The translations under genes and the position numbers were made by a program. The notes below the pieces were generated by a model. The model was given only the letters and a program-made list of their open reading frames with translations. It was not told the DNA's origin and did not search any database. From assembly GCA_964017235.1 (NCBI GenBank), contig OZ024934.1, positions 76,784,706 to 76,848,705 of the forward strand: a DNA stretch of 64,000 nt, in the 5' to 3' direction. Source of the stretch: Sabellastarte sp. h YS-2021 (taxonomy: Eukaryota; Annelida; Polychaeta; Sabellida; Sabellidae). This document shows, one piece after another, positions 47,610 through 57,779 of the stretch (positions are counted from its first letter, which is position 1; every line of letters begins with the position of its first letter).

Positions 47610-47850
47610 CACTCATTAGGCACATACCCACGTTTGGTAAAATATCTTGAGGTCACATACACACCTCGACTATGACAGTAGTTGAAGGACAGGGGCATTT
47701 CCCCTAATGCCTATTACTGTGAATTACACCACTTGTAGTGTGAATGCTACACTAAATCTCGAAAGATTTGAGGTGTACTTGGTTCTCCCAAAACCTGTAA
47801 CGGTGGGATGTACTACCCTGTAGTGTGAATTGGGAATTACATTAAGACAG
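47610..47850. mobile_element. Relic of the 28947-type MITE
   Basis: Contains GGACAGGGGCATTTCCCCTAA, a GTAGTGTGAATG block and a right end CCCTGTAGTGTGAATTGGG, all similar to the ends of the TTA/TAA MITEs described here. The left end is not clear. Confidence 0.55.
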
Positions 47851-48821
47851 ACTTTTTCTGATCATTGGACTTTTCTATTTTGTACTTTGGTTCCCTAGAG
47901 GATGTTTACATCAATTTTGCACTTTACAACTATTTTCTTTTTATTGTTTCATTATTATTACAAGCTGAAATCTGGATAAATCAATATTCACCTTGTATGT
48001 GGTTACATCAAAAGCATATGACAACTGTCTTTCTTTTTAATGGATTGATACTGAAAACATCAGACACTCATAAATATGGAATTATTTCTCCTTTTATTTC
48101 CACATGATATGCAATCCTTTGAGTATCTTTTTCCTTTGTGTTTTATTGACCTGAAGGTGTGTTAAAAGTCAAAAAAGTTTGATCACCCTTTTCACAGATC
48201 TATACATTGTCTGATGTGTGTATTTGTGTTTCATTGTGCAAAATGATACACTGCTATTGATAAATCACCTTTTTATGAGACACATATGGACTGCTGTGAA
48301 ATTCAGAACTGAATTTATGACCATTGATTTTAAATAAGACACCCTACAAAAGTTATTAGATTGATATTGTTGTTTTAACTTGAAAAAAAAAACACCGACC
48401 AAAAATTTAAACCAAGTAGTTAAGATCTATTGGATTTCAGTTTTCCGACCAGACTCGAAGATCAATATGTTAACTCTTGATTCTCTGATTTTCTTATGGA
48501 ATTATGGAAACATTCATTGGTTTGCTCTAGTGTTTACAGAAGCAATTAAAGTTTTGAGATGTACAAAATATGATCCCTTAGCCTATGAATTTTATGCTTA
48601 TAAAAGTAAGTTATTATCATTATTATCAGGTGTAGAAAGAAATTGAAGATAGATATGAAGAACAAAATTCATCAAGTTAAATTGACAATCAGAGCCATAT
48701 ATTTGATAAAAATGGTCGCATTGGCAGACTCTGTTTATAAATATTAAAACAAGAATAGATGTATAATGAACGAACATGGTACTGATGGTGGACCGAACTG
48801 CAGATGTTAAACCTATCATTA

Positions 48822-49022
48822 TATTTATTTATTTGGGGTTTTATGTCGCTTTCAACACTTTACAGGTCATATCACAACAAGTAGTTTGTTGGCAGAGGAA
48901 ACGAGTACATACATTTGATCAAGGTTCTGTACTATAAACTGTCGACCATCAGTAAGCAACTACCATCTTTCCCACATAAGATCCGGAGTTTGAACCACCG
49001 ACCTCTGAGGTTGGAGGCGGAA
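48822..49022 (-). mobile_element. SINE family A copy, 9-bp target duplication
   Basis: CTATCATTA flanks it (48813-48821 and 49023-49031). The tail, body and the part of the head up to the A box are present; the first bases of the head are missing. Confidence 0.85.
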
Positions 49023-49031
49023 CTATCATTA

Positions 49032-50384
49032 AAACATTAGCCATCGATAAGCCTCATTCTTCCATGTGCAGCCAGACTTCTGCCAATGCATTGACCAAAC
49101 TGATGCATTCTCAGCATTCAGTGGCAACCTACAGGGACGTATTTAAACTGTTCAAAATTTTCTCCTACCATAGGCGGTATCAGAGTCACTGCCAATAACC
49201 CTTTTTAACTTAAAGGTGTATCATTTCCCCAGGTGTTCTTTTGCATTTCCCGATAGTTCTGTGTTATTCTGTTTCTTTCTGTGTCTCCATTCAAGTTGTG
49301 GTTTTGCTGTAACATCACAGTATCTTTACAGCATTTTTCTGTGCCCAGTCGTACCCATTGTCCTCCCCGATTCTGAGCCTCTTCTGTAGCAAAACTGTAG
49401 CTAGTGGTGTGTAGCTGTGTTCTACAAGAGGTACAGAAATCTTTTTTATAATCACAAAAAGGTACCACATGTAGTGTGACCCACTCCCCAATCCCTCTAT
49501 TGTTTTGGGTGCAAAATCTTGCTTTCTGGACAATTACCCCGCAAAAGATCAAAGGAGGGGGTGCAAAATATTGCAGGAGGCATTATCTTGTGTTACACCG
49601 GGATATTAGGAGCAATGGGATATGAATTAAAAATTGAGAGTATACCACTCTTTCACTTTACCCAGGTTGAATCTGCCTCAATGCCAAATAATTAACAATT
49701 GTACACACTGGATATAAATTAATCATTTTAAAATTAAGATCACCATAACATCTCTTCCAACTGTAGACTCACAGAGAAAAGATTGCTGTCATTGAGGAGT
49801 AGCCTTATTTGATTTCAAAAAAAGTGATGCATCATAATTTTGATAAATTATCTGAAAAAATCTATTGTTCAGAGAGTTTGCAAATGGACTGATGTTTTTG
49901 TAAATATGAAAAGCCTGCCAACGTTAAAAGTTCATTTATTTACTGACCTAACAAGCTGTATTGCTAGAAAAGTATTTACTAAGTCGATACTTGCAAATAG
50001 AAACAGCTTCTTTTATTAGCTTTTATTGCCTATAGATCACAAATTTAGATTGATTTAACATTCATTTTTAGCTTTATGGTTGTTAAAGAGCTTAGGATAT
50101 TTTTATGTAAAAAAGAGTAATATTATTTCAAAGACTCCATTTCAAAGTCTTATTTTAAGACCTGAATGACTTATATAAGTCGTGAGGGTGCAGCTACTGG
50201 CCATTTTAAAAAAAGTGTGGTAAACTGGCAAATATTATTTAGATCAAACCCAACTGTTGAGGATGGATAAACAAAAGTTATAGTACCAGACAGTGATAAC
50301 TCTTTTGAATTAATTGGTGGCACTTTGGACCATTTGTAACACTATAGAGATATGTCGGTCGTAATAACCATTTTTATATGAACT
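49032..50384. other. No gene confidently seen
   Basis: A reverse open frame of 115 codons (49552-49205) with several Cys is present, but it starts at TTG and matches no family I know. Confidence 0.35.
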
Positions 50385-50387
50385 TTA

Positions 50388-50640
50388 TGTGGGTGTTCCA
50401 CCACCCGACTAAGCTTCCCGATTAAGGGTTTTTGGGAGTCGGTTTCAAATATTTGCTTAGTCCCAGACATCCTGTAAGGGTCGGTAGTTGTCGGTTGTGG
50501 CCGTGAGAGAAATCAAACATGTTTGATATTTTTCACGACTCAAACCGATTCTCATTTCCCGCCGACAAGAAAGTGTCCAGTCCCAGGCTTCCTCAGGCCT
50601 CCCCAGACCCAAATTTACACAGTCCTATGTTGTCCCAGGC
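50388..50640. repeat. Left terminal arm of the Harbinger element with subterminal palindrome
   Basis: Holds the left terminal inverted repeat, several copies of the TTAGTCCC motif and the 16-bp palindrome ATCAAACATGTTTGAT at 50512-50527. The same palindrome sits at the same distance (124 bp) from the matching end of the MITE at 16673-17391. Confidence 0.8.
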
Positions 50641-51193
50641 CTCTTGCGACCCTTAGTCCCAGGCCTCCGTAGCTTAGTCCCAGGAAGCCTGTTTGGCAGT
50701 CCCCGACTCATAACAGATCTTTGAAGTTTCATGCGTGTGAAAGGGAATCGGTTTCATTAGTCCCGGGAAGCCTCAGACCGTCTCAGGTGTCCTGGGACTA
50801 AGAAATCTGGGTCTGGGACTAAGCCCCGACTAAGAGAAGCCGACCCTAACCGATCCAAGCCGGCGTCCTCAGGCCGCCTGGGACAACACAAATTTAGTCC
50901 GCGACGGTCTGAGGACGCCCCAGGAGGCCTGGGACTGAGAACCGATTAAGAGCCGACTGTTTTCCGGGCGTCGGAAATTAAAACGAGGCAATGAGGGGGT
51001 CTGGGACTATATAAGCGACCGCGCACACATTCTCGTTGTTACTGACTGTTTGGCTACTGAGAGACGTGTGTCACTGTTTTGTAGGGGTTTTTAGTTTTTT
51101 AAATATCATATAATACTTGAGCTTAAGGCAAATTTTACAGTTAGGAGACACATTTTACTTCTTTACTTTTTTTTATTGCTATTGACTGGAGCT

Positions 51194-51421
51194 ATGAGGA
51201 AAGAGAAAGAAGGGAAGAGAGGAAAGAAGAAGATGGATGAGAGGCAAGAGGAGAGGGAGAAGGAAAGTGGAGAGGTGGAGGAAAGGATTGAGGAAAGGAC
51301 GGAGGAGGGTACAGAGGAGGGTACACAAGACACTGAGGAGCGATTGGAACTTACTGAGGAAGCTTGCGAGGAAGAAGAGAGGTGTGAGGATGATTTAGAG
51401 AGTCACTCGGCAGCCAAGTGA
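51194..51421 (+). pseudogene. Acidic N-terminal part of the Harbinger DNA-binding partner gene, frame-broken
   Basis: An ATG at 51194 opens 75 codons, almost all Glu, Lys, Arg, Asp and Thr (MRKEKEGKRGKKKMDERQEE onward), ending at a TGA at 51419. The MADF-encoding frame begins at once in the next frame (PSDSQETAIVQF). A highly charged leader before the DNA-binding domain is plausible for a transposon accessory protein, so the two ORFs are probably one gene split by a frameshift near 51400-51421; a small intron is an alternative, but no good splice pair is seen. The window does not settle which. Confidence 0.55.
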
Positions 51422-52151
51422 CAGCCAAGAAACTGCAATTGTGCAGTTTGTGAAGGAGCATCCAGAGCTCTATGACAAGGAGCATGCACGTTTCCATGAC
51501 AGACAGAAGAAGGAAGCTCTCTGGGCAGAAATCTCTGCAGAACTGAAGCTCCAGCCCTTTGATGTCAGAAGATGGTTCGAATCTCAGCGAACACGTTATG
51601 GCAAGCTGTCAAAACTACAATCTGGCCAAGCCCCAAGGGAGATGACCAAGAGACAGTCCTGGGTCTACCAGCAGATGGGTTTCCTTAAGACCCATATCAG
51701 ACAAAAGGGGGCCAGCAGAAGTTCAGGGTTCGAGGCCAGTCCAAATACCAGCAAGCAGGACGAATCTCGTGGGTCTACTACTGATACAGAACACCTTGAG
51801 TCCAGTGTCCTCAGAGAGAGTAGGAGTCAACCTATGTTCACATGTACAACAGTTTCAATAGGCTCCAAGATACTCGAGCACTTTGACCAGATGAGGACAT
51901 TGATCTCAGGTTTCCTGCAGCAGAAGTCAGACAGGCAGCCCTTCTTTGACTACATGGCATCAGAGGCTGAAAAGATGACCCAAGAGGAATTTGAGGACCT
52001 TAAGGGCAGAATTTTTAGAGATATTGAAAGCATTAAGAGCAACCGTAGACGTCAACCACTAGCCAGAAGATCAGCCACTATTACCACAGAGTCCCAGAGG
52101 ATCGGCATACTGCCAACAACCACTCAACAGGCATCTATTTCCTGTGGGTGA
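51408..52151 (+). CDS. MADF/Myb-SANT-like DNA-binding protein of the Harbinger element
   Basis: About 240 residues. After a short Ser/Asp/Gln stretch comes a MADF-like trihelical domain (IVQFVKEHPELYDKEH, then LWAEISAELKLQ, WFESQRTRYGKLSK), followed by a Ser/Thr-rich linker and a C-terminal helical region (QPFFDYMASEAEKM, then FEDLKGRIFRDIESIK) resembling a BESS-type interaction domain. Harbinger elements are known to encode a second protein of this sort, which helps bring the transposase to the nucleus and to the ends. There is no ATG at the start of this frame, so initiation depends on the upstream acidic ORF or on GTG at 51441. It converges on the transposase gene. Confidence 0.75.
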   Translation, partial: RQPSDSQETAIVQFVKEHPELYDKEHARFHDRQKKEALWAEISAELKLQPFDVRRWFESQRTRYGKLSKLQSGQAPREMTKRQSWVYQQMGFLKTHIRQKGASRSSGFEASPNTSKQDESRGSTTDTEHLESSVLRESRSQPMFTCTTVSIGSKILEHFDQMRTLISGFLQQKSDRQPFFDYMASEAEKMTQEEFEDLKGRIFRDIESIKSNRRRQPLARRSATITTESQRIGILPTTTQQASISCG

Positions 52152-52300
52152 ATTATGTTGGCCATGGGGTTTGTCTGTTTGTTAGTTGCGTGACTTCTGT
52201 CGGGCATTGGGTTTGTCTGTTTGTTGGGTGGGTGAATTATGTTGGCCATGGGGTTTGTCTGTTTGTTGGTGGCGTGAATTATGTTTGGTAATATTTGGGT
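52147..52300. repeat. About 42-bp tandem repeat between the two Harbinger genes
   Basis: Units begin near 52147, 52188, 52231 and 52272, built around GTGAATTATGTTGGCC and GGGTTTGTCTGTTTGTT. It lies just after the MADF-like stop codon, in the gap between the convergent genes. Confidence 0.75.
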
Positions 52301-52346
52301 TATTTTGAACTAGCATAGCTGATTAATTGTTTTTGGAATATTTGGT

Positions 52347-52385
52347 AGTCCTGAAAAGGACTGGCTATTAGTCCTGAAAAGGACT
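52347..52385. repeat. Twin hairpin repeats between convergent transposon genes
   Basis: AGTCCTGAAAAGGACT occurs at 52347-52362 and again at 52370-52385. Each can fold as a 6-bp stem with a GAAA loop. The pair lies about 20-55 bp beyond the transposase stop and 200 bp beyond the partner's stop, so it would be in the 3' ends of both transcripts. Confidence 0.75.
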
Positions 52386-52402
52386 GGCTACTGCAGCAGG
52401 AG

Positions 52403-53713
52403 TTATATTCTACCATCTTGCCAGGCCACTGTTTCCTCATTATTGAAGTAGTCCTTGAGGTAATCCCTCTGTCTTTTGGCTTCTCTAGCAGGGTTTCTGT
52501 CTGGACCACCACCAGCAGCACCACCAATCAGTCGACAATCACCAGGCACATCATCATCTTCATCATCTCCAGGCTCTTGACCACCATGTTGACCTTGATA
52601 CTGGCTTCTCAGTATGTTGTGCAGAACCACACAGGTCATGACCACATCCCTGACTGTTTCTGGGGGTAATTCAATAGTAGTCAACATCACTCTGAATCTT
52701 GAGACCATGATGCCAAAAGCATTCTCAACAGCTCTCCTGACCTTTGATATTCTGTAGTTGACAATCCTTTCCTCTCTGGTTAACATCCTTCTGCCATGGG
52801 GTTTCATGAGCCAGGTCTTCAGGGCAAAGGCATCATCTGCCAGAATGAAGTAGGGGACATCTCTACCACCCTGTGTTATAGGAGCTGGGTCAGGGAAGCC
52901 TATCCTGCCATCCTCAATCCTCCTCTTCAGCTGACAGGCATTAAATATCTGGGCATCTGAGCAAGATCCAGCTGTACCAGCATCCACCCATCTGAATTTG
53001 TACTGCCCATCTACCAAGGCCAACATTACTATGGAAAAGAACCCCTTGTAGCTGTGGTACAGGGCTCCAGAGTTCTTGGGTTACTTCAGGGCCACATGCT
53101 TTCCATCAAGGGCTCCCAGGGCATGTGGAACATTCCACCTGATCCTGAATTCCCTTTCCAGTTCTTTCCACTCATCTGGAGTAGTAGGACATCTGAGGTA
53201 CTCTCTGGTGAACTCATCCTGGATGGCCCTGCAGACCTCTGGTAGAAACTTGGAAATGGTGGATCTGCCAACCCTGAACTGACAGGATAATGATGTGTAG
53301 GACTCTCCAGTGGCCAGATATCTGATGGTGAGGGCTAACTTCACCCCAACACTGATAGGAGCTCTGTAGTTGGTGGCCTGCCTGGCTAGACGTGGTTCCA
53401 GTCTGGTCTTTATCATTTCAAAGAATTCTGGGGTCATCCTCATGTAGTTGGTGAATCCTGGAATGTCTGTGGCATACAGTTCAGCCATAATGTTGTGGTA
53501 GGCCCCCATCTCCTCTCTCTGCAGTAGCCATGGCCTGACCCACATGTTGTGCCTTCTTCTAGGTCTCTGTATGGCTGGTGGTGGTGGTGCTGCTGCTTGT
53601 GGTGGTTGCTGTGGTCGACATAGAAATAGCAAATATATCATTATTTGTAACTGAATAAAAACTAAAATACCCCTAAGTTGTTGCTGAAGCTGTCTTCCAT
53701 TAAAAGGTGGCAT
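52403..53713 (-). pseudogene. Harbinger DDE transposase with one in-frame stop
   Basis: From ATG at 53713 to a stop at 52403: 435 residues interrupted by one TAA at 53083-53081 (codon 211), with the same frame continuing on both sides. A helix-turn-helix region lies at about 131-165 (GESYTSLSCQFRVGRSTISKF). The presumed catalytic acids are Asp203 in GALDGKH, Asp293 in LADDAF and Glu330 in RRAVENAFG, the HARBI1/DDE_Tnp_4 pattern. The C-terminus has the family LHNILRSQY and a basic tail. The stop follows the first catalytic Asp by seven codons, so without readthrough the product lacks the other two. The lesion needs only one substitution; a family consensus may show Cys or another residue there. 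Confidence 0.88.
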
Positions 53714-53756
53714 CCTGCTGTGTTCCCATAAACGTAATGATAATTAGATCGCGGAA

Positions 53757-54173
53757 TTTATATATATACCCAGAAAATCCAGTTATTTTGCAAAACAAGA
53801 ATCAGCCATCGTGGTCTGGGGAAGACTGAGGAGGCCTCAGGACCCCTCAGGACGCCGGGACTTAATCGGGGGTTAGTCGGGGCTTAGTCCCAGGAGACCT
53901 GAGGTGTCCTGGGACCCAGTCGGTATGTGTACGACAGAATCGTGGTTGAAACCGACCAGAAAACTTGCTTAATCGGTTCTTAGTCCCAGACCACTCGGGG
54001 ACTGTCTGGGGCCGCCTGGGGCCTCCTCAGGCTTCCTGAGGCCAATCTGTTCTTAATCCCAGGCTTTGATGCCGATTCAGTATTCCCGCCCATTTTACAT
54101 TTTTTTCACCGACTGTCCACGATTAAGGGTCGCTGACAGGATCGGGCCTTAGTTCTTTGGTGGAACAGGGGCA
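53757..54173. repeat. Right terminal arm of the Harbinger element
   Basis: Non-coding, GC-rich arm between the transposase start and the right end, with many GGGACT/AGTCCC motifs. The outer 60 bp match the left end of the MITE at 16673 closely (TTCCACCAAAG, then CCGATCCTGTC, then CGACCCTTAATCG on the reverse strand). The transposase promoter should be in this stretch. Confidence 0.75.
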
Positions 54174-54377
54174 TTAAAAATCAGACTTTTATTTTATTTC
54201 TGGCTCAGATTAATTCTTCTTTGGGAATACAGCCTCTGGTGACACCAAAGTCGTCATTTTCTTGCGACTATAAATGGCATTTAAACAGAGGGAGAATGCG
54301 ATATCTTCTATTAAACCCAGCTGTACACTCGTAGCCACAGTTTTGTTGCAGAAAATAATCTGAATAGGGTAGGATAA

Positions 54378-54725
54378 TAGCCTCAGTGTGACACCTTAAA
54401 GATAATGTAAAGACACAGTGGTGTTACGTTAAGTTAACTGGGGTCACACAGAGACAGAAAATGATACATACGGTTGGGGGAAGGTGGCCCTGGGATAGCT
54501 ACAGAAATGATAGTACGCCCTACAGTCACCCCAAAGAACATGATACGGTCTGTTGGTAGGTGGAAATTTAGAACAACTTCTAACTTCTCTGTATGGTCAC
54601 GAAATGAAGAGAATTTTACGGTATTAAAACTTTACCGACAGAAGTCTAGTAGTACATGGAGTAATAGGGTGTAGCATCAAACGTCTATAAACATAGGCAA
54701 TACCACGTATAGTGTGACTGGGGTA
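54378..54725. mobile_element. MITE, TAA duplication (348 bp)
   Basis: Flanked by TAA (54375-54377 and 54726-54728). Ends: left TAGCCTCAGTGTGACACC; right (reverse) TACCCCAGTCACACTA, close to the left end of the MITE at 20290. It inserted about 200 bp from the right end of the Harbinger element. Confidence 0.85.
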
Positions 54726-55062
54726 TAAGGTGTTGCAAAAGGTCAAGGCCCATATATAATCATCAAGGTACAGTAATTAATAAATGTTATAACTCTAATG
54801 ACAGATCTTGTCTATATGCATCAGAGGCAATACAATTATGTTAAAGTATCATCTAAGCTTTATTGGATCATTATGTATTGGCATACACCAAAAAGCTCCA
54901 TTCAAACTGAACAAAACTTCCTTATTTATGGGCCGATTTTAAAATGTTTCTATCAGTTTGTTGAGTATAATGAAAACTCATACCTGGGCATATCATATTG
55001 GTGTGATACTTTCTGGCCTTAAACAGTGATGCTAAATCAAGCTCTAGCTGGCCCTGTAAAGG

Positions 55063-55265
55063 CTATGTTTAGTTAGGTTTAACGTTGCTTTCAACACACT
55101 GTATAGGTTATATTACAGCTTGTCGTTTACAGGGCAGAGGAAGCCAGTGTATTCTAGTTGGTCAAGATTCTGTACTGTAAACTGCATCTGTACTGTAAAC
55201 TGTACTGTAGGCATCAGTAAGTAACTACCAACTTCCCACATAGAGTCTGGTTCAGGGTTTGAACT
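55063..55265 (-). mobile_element. SINE family A copy with internal duplication
   Basis: Reverse-oriented body and B-box region. CTGTACTGTAAACTG is repeated two to three times near 55168-55207, a local slippage inside the copy. Confidence 0.72.
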
Positions 55266-55338
55266 CAGGAGTGACTGTGTTAAATACCCCACCCCCTGTA
55301 AATACTATGATGAAGACTGTAAAAGAGAAAACTTTTAT

Positions 55339-55645
55339 CTGCCACTGTGGCCTAGCGGGTAACACACTTGTGTCTAGGAACTCAGAGGACGTGGGTTCAA
55401 ACCCAGGTACAGGCAGATACATAGTGGCTCGGATGACCACTTAAAATGGCAGTCCTCTGTCATTGGGTCCTATCCCCAGTGGCAGGCTAAAGAACCTCAA
55501 GGACGTTGATAAATGGTCGTCCTTGAGCCTCTATCTTCCAGTTAGGAATGTCAGTTACTTGTGAGTTAGGACTGTACCTGTACAGTTGGATTGGTTAAAT
55601 AGTGTTTCAGTCCTGTAGTATATGGAGATATTGCGCTGAGTATCT
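55339..55645 (+). mobile_element. SINE family D copy
   Basis: Head TGCCACTGTGGCCTAGCGGG with GGGTTCAAACCCAGGTAC (strong B-box), body AAAATGGCAGTCCTCTGTCA, 3' part GGACTGTACCTGTACAGTTG and the end ATATTGCGCTGAG. Confidence 0.82.
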
Positions 55646-56195
55646 TTTAGTAGTTACAATACTAAAGACAAAAATATCTATTGCAAGACACTGAGCATCA
55701 AAGAACAACTTCCATATGCATCAATTTATAACTACCATAATTGAAGGGCCATTGTTGAAACTTCATCACTATGCAGTGGTAATGGATAACATATCTCTAT
55801 TTAAATATTGTCTTTTCTTTTGTTATTCACAATTGCTGTCATATTTCATTCATACCACTGTGTATATAATGATGGCTAAGGTTTCAGGTGCAGCTATTCG
55901 CTTGCACAAGATTGCCAATTTGTTACTTTCGTTTCAGGCAATATGTTCATTTGAAGACAAAAGTCTTTGAACGTAATAACTGAGACAATATATGCCCTCT
56001 TGGACATAAATGCTAACTGTGGCTTCCCAGAAAGAAAAGAAAACAATCACACAGTTCACCACCCGTGTAACCATGGGTTTGAATCTGGAATATTTGAACA
56101 TGTGGACAATAGGTGAAAGCTTTCTGATTCTAGATTTTTAAGGTGTGTGTCAAAACAAGGTTTAATCCACATTGTGTCCACGAGGTGAATGCAGC

Positions 56196-56766
56196 CAGTA
56201 TTTTAACTACAAGGGATTTCTTTTCTGGGGGACGAGGACTATAAGTTTGTTTGGGTTGACTTTTGGGCAACTGGGTCAAGCTCAGGTGTTCAGGAGCTCA
56301 GGAAGAAAATAGGGAACAATTCCATCGGGTTTGCCACATCTAAATTATACAATGAATATGGCCAAATGCTCGACTACTTCTCCTGGCTTATGATTTGTTT
56401 TATGTGTTATGTGTTTATGTGTGATTGTTCTCGTTAACCATTCTCTAGATGAATACTGGATACACCAGAAAGCATATTTAATTATAGGTTAAGCCTGAAC
56501 ACAGGATTGTGGAAAGTACGATTTCAGCTGCACCTATATCCATGATACAACAAGAAGCCCCACTGGTGGCCAGGATTATCATAGTGTGGGTGATCCTGCA
56601 CAACCTTCTGTGCTCCAGATATGGCACGGGGGCAGGCTTGATCCAGAATGCTTGTACCAGGATGGCCCTTCTGCTGTATTGCAGAGGGAGGACATTCCAC
56701 ACGTAGGGAGATCAAGGCACATAAAGATATGTTGGAAGACCATTTCAGGCAGTAACAAAGCTTTGA
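56196..56766 (+). pseudogene. Relic of a second Harbinger transposase
   Basis: Frame-broken segments match the transposase in order: FNYKGFLFW, then DEDYKFVWVDFWATGSSSG and IGNNSIGF, then RIIIVWVILHNLLCSRYG (the family's LHNILRSQY block) and a C-terminal REIKAHKDMLEDHFRQ. The N-terminal half and the block with the last two catalytic acids are missing or unrecognisable. Confidence 0.75.
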
Positions 56767-57565
56767 ACACATGAAAGCAATGAAAAAGAAGATTAGAAAA
56801 AGGTAACACTAAAAACATAAAGAAAAGCATAAAATATAGCTAGGTTCAAACCATGCGTCTACAAAGCATATACAACTTTGGTCAGATAGATTTCCCCAAA
56901 ACCACCACAGAAAGGGTATATAATGGGGGCTAATCCATCAGAGGAATGGATGGTCTTGAATGGTTATGGCGCAGGGCTCAAACCCACCCTGTGATAGTTT
57001 GCCGATTCCTTATGATATAATTTTAGTTGGGTTGGATGAAGTGTGTCTGAAGAGTGTTGGGATACGGGGTTTGAATCTGTTTTACTTGAGCTTTTTAATT
57101 TTTGTGGGGAACCTTTTCTTTTGTCATTTTTTATACTGGGGATTGCATCTGATTAGAATCTTTGAACATATGTGTTTACCAGTGAAGGCTCTGTTAGTGA
57201 TAGAGATCAGGGTATTGATTATTTGTAATGTTTAAGTGGGGACTTAAACTTTTATCAGAGATGCAACTGAACAACTGAACAATTTTGGGAGATGGTCAGC
57301 CCTGAGAAAGATCTTTCAGCAAGCTGCATGTGGCTAACCGGCTGGCTGGGTAATGGCTACTAATGGTCTTTCTCCTCCTAGTGGTGGGAGTCGGTACTAT
57401 ATGTTAGACAGATGTCTCATGAATGTGAAGTTGTTAACAGAGGCTACTAAGGGTACATCAGCCACAGGAAGAAACATTCTGGAGTCAGTCAATGTGACCA
57501 TGACAATGTGACACTTGGAAAATGTTGGACACGCTCTGCATTTTATATAGCATCCTTTGTTGCAT

Positions 57566-57715
57566 AGACTGGTGAAGTGGCTAATGCTGTTTTTAGACTG
57601 GTGATGTGGCTGCTGCTGTTGCACAGGATGGTGAAGTGGCTGTTGCTGTTGCACATGGTAGTGAAGTTTCTACTGCTGTTGTGCAGACTGCTGAAGTGGC
57701 TATTAATTTTGCCGA
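57566..57715. repeat. 30-bp tandem repeat, 5 units
   Basis: Units of the form GACTGGTGAAGTGGCT plus GCTGTTGCACA repeat five times at a 30-bp period, a multiple of three. It lies at the probable C-terminal end of the minus-strand partner-gene relic, where one frame reads as a Thr/Ser/Ala-rich ten-residue repeat. Confidence 0.75.
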
Positions 57716-57779
57716 GGCTGTTGACTGTGACTGTGGTAAAGGTGGTTAAAGTGGCTGTTGGTGCATGGTCTGCTGTGAC

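Larger units (their letters stand above)
50388..54173. mobile_element. PIF/Harbinger DNA transposon, nearly intact (3,786 bp)
   Basis: Flanked by TTA on both sides (50385-50387 and 54174-54176), the 3-bp duplication of PIF/Harbinger elements. The ends are imperfect inverted repeats: left TGTGGGTGTTCCACCA, right (reverse strand) TGCCCCTGTTCCACCA. Inside are a MADF-like gene on + and a DDE transposase on -, arranged tail to tail. Both arms outside the genes are GC-richer than the surroundings and full of CTTAGTCCC / GGGACTAAG motifs in both orientations. The good end preservation, against only a few coding lesions, suggests recent activity. Confidence 0.93.

Noticed and set aside
49205..49552. 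115-codon minus-strand frame with several Cys
   Set aside because: It starts with TTG, has no recognised domain and no splice partner that I could support. A protein search with any significant hit would change this.
50388..54173. Possible prokaryotic-style operon or defence system
   Set aside because: The two genes are convergent and explained fully by a Harbinger transposon.
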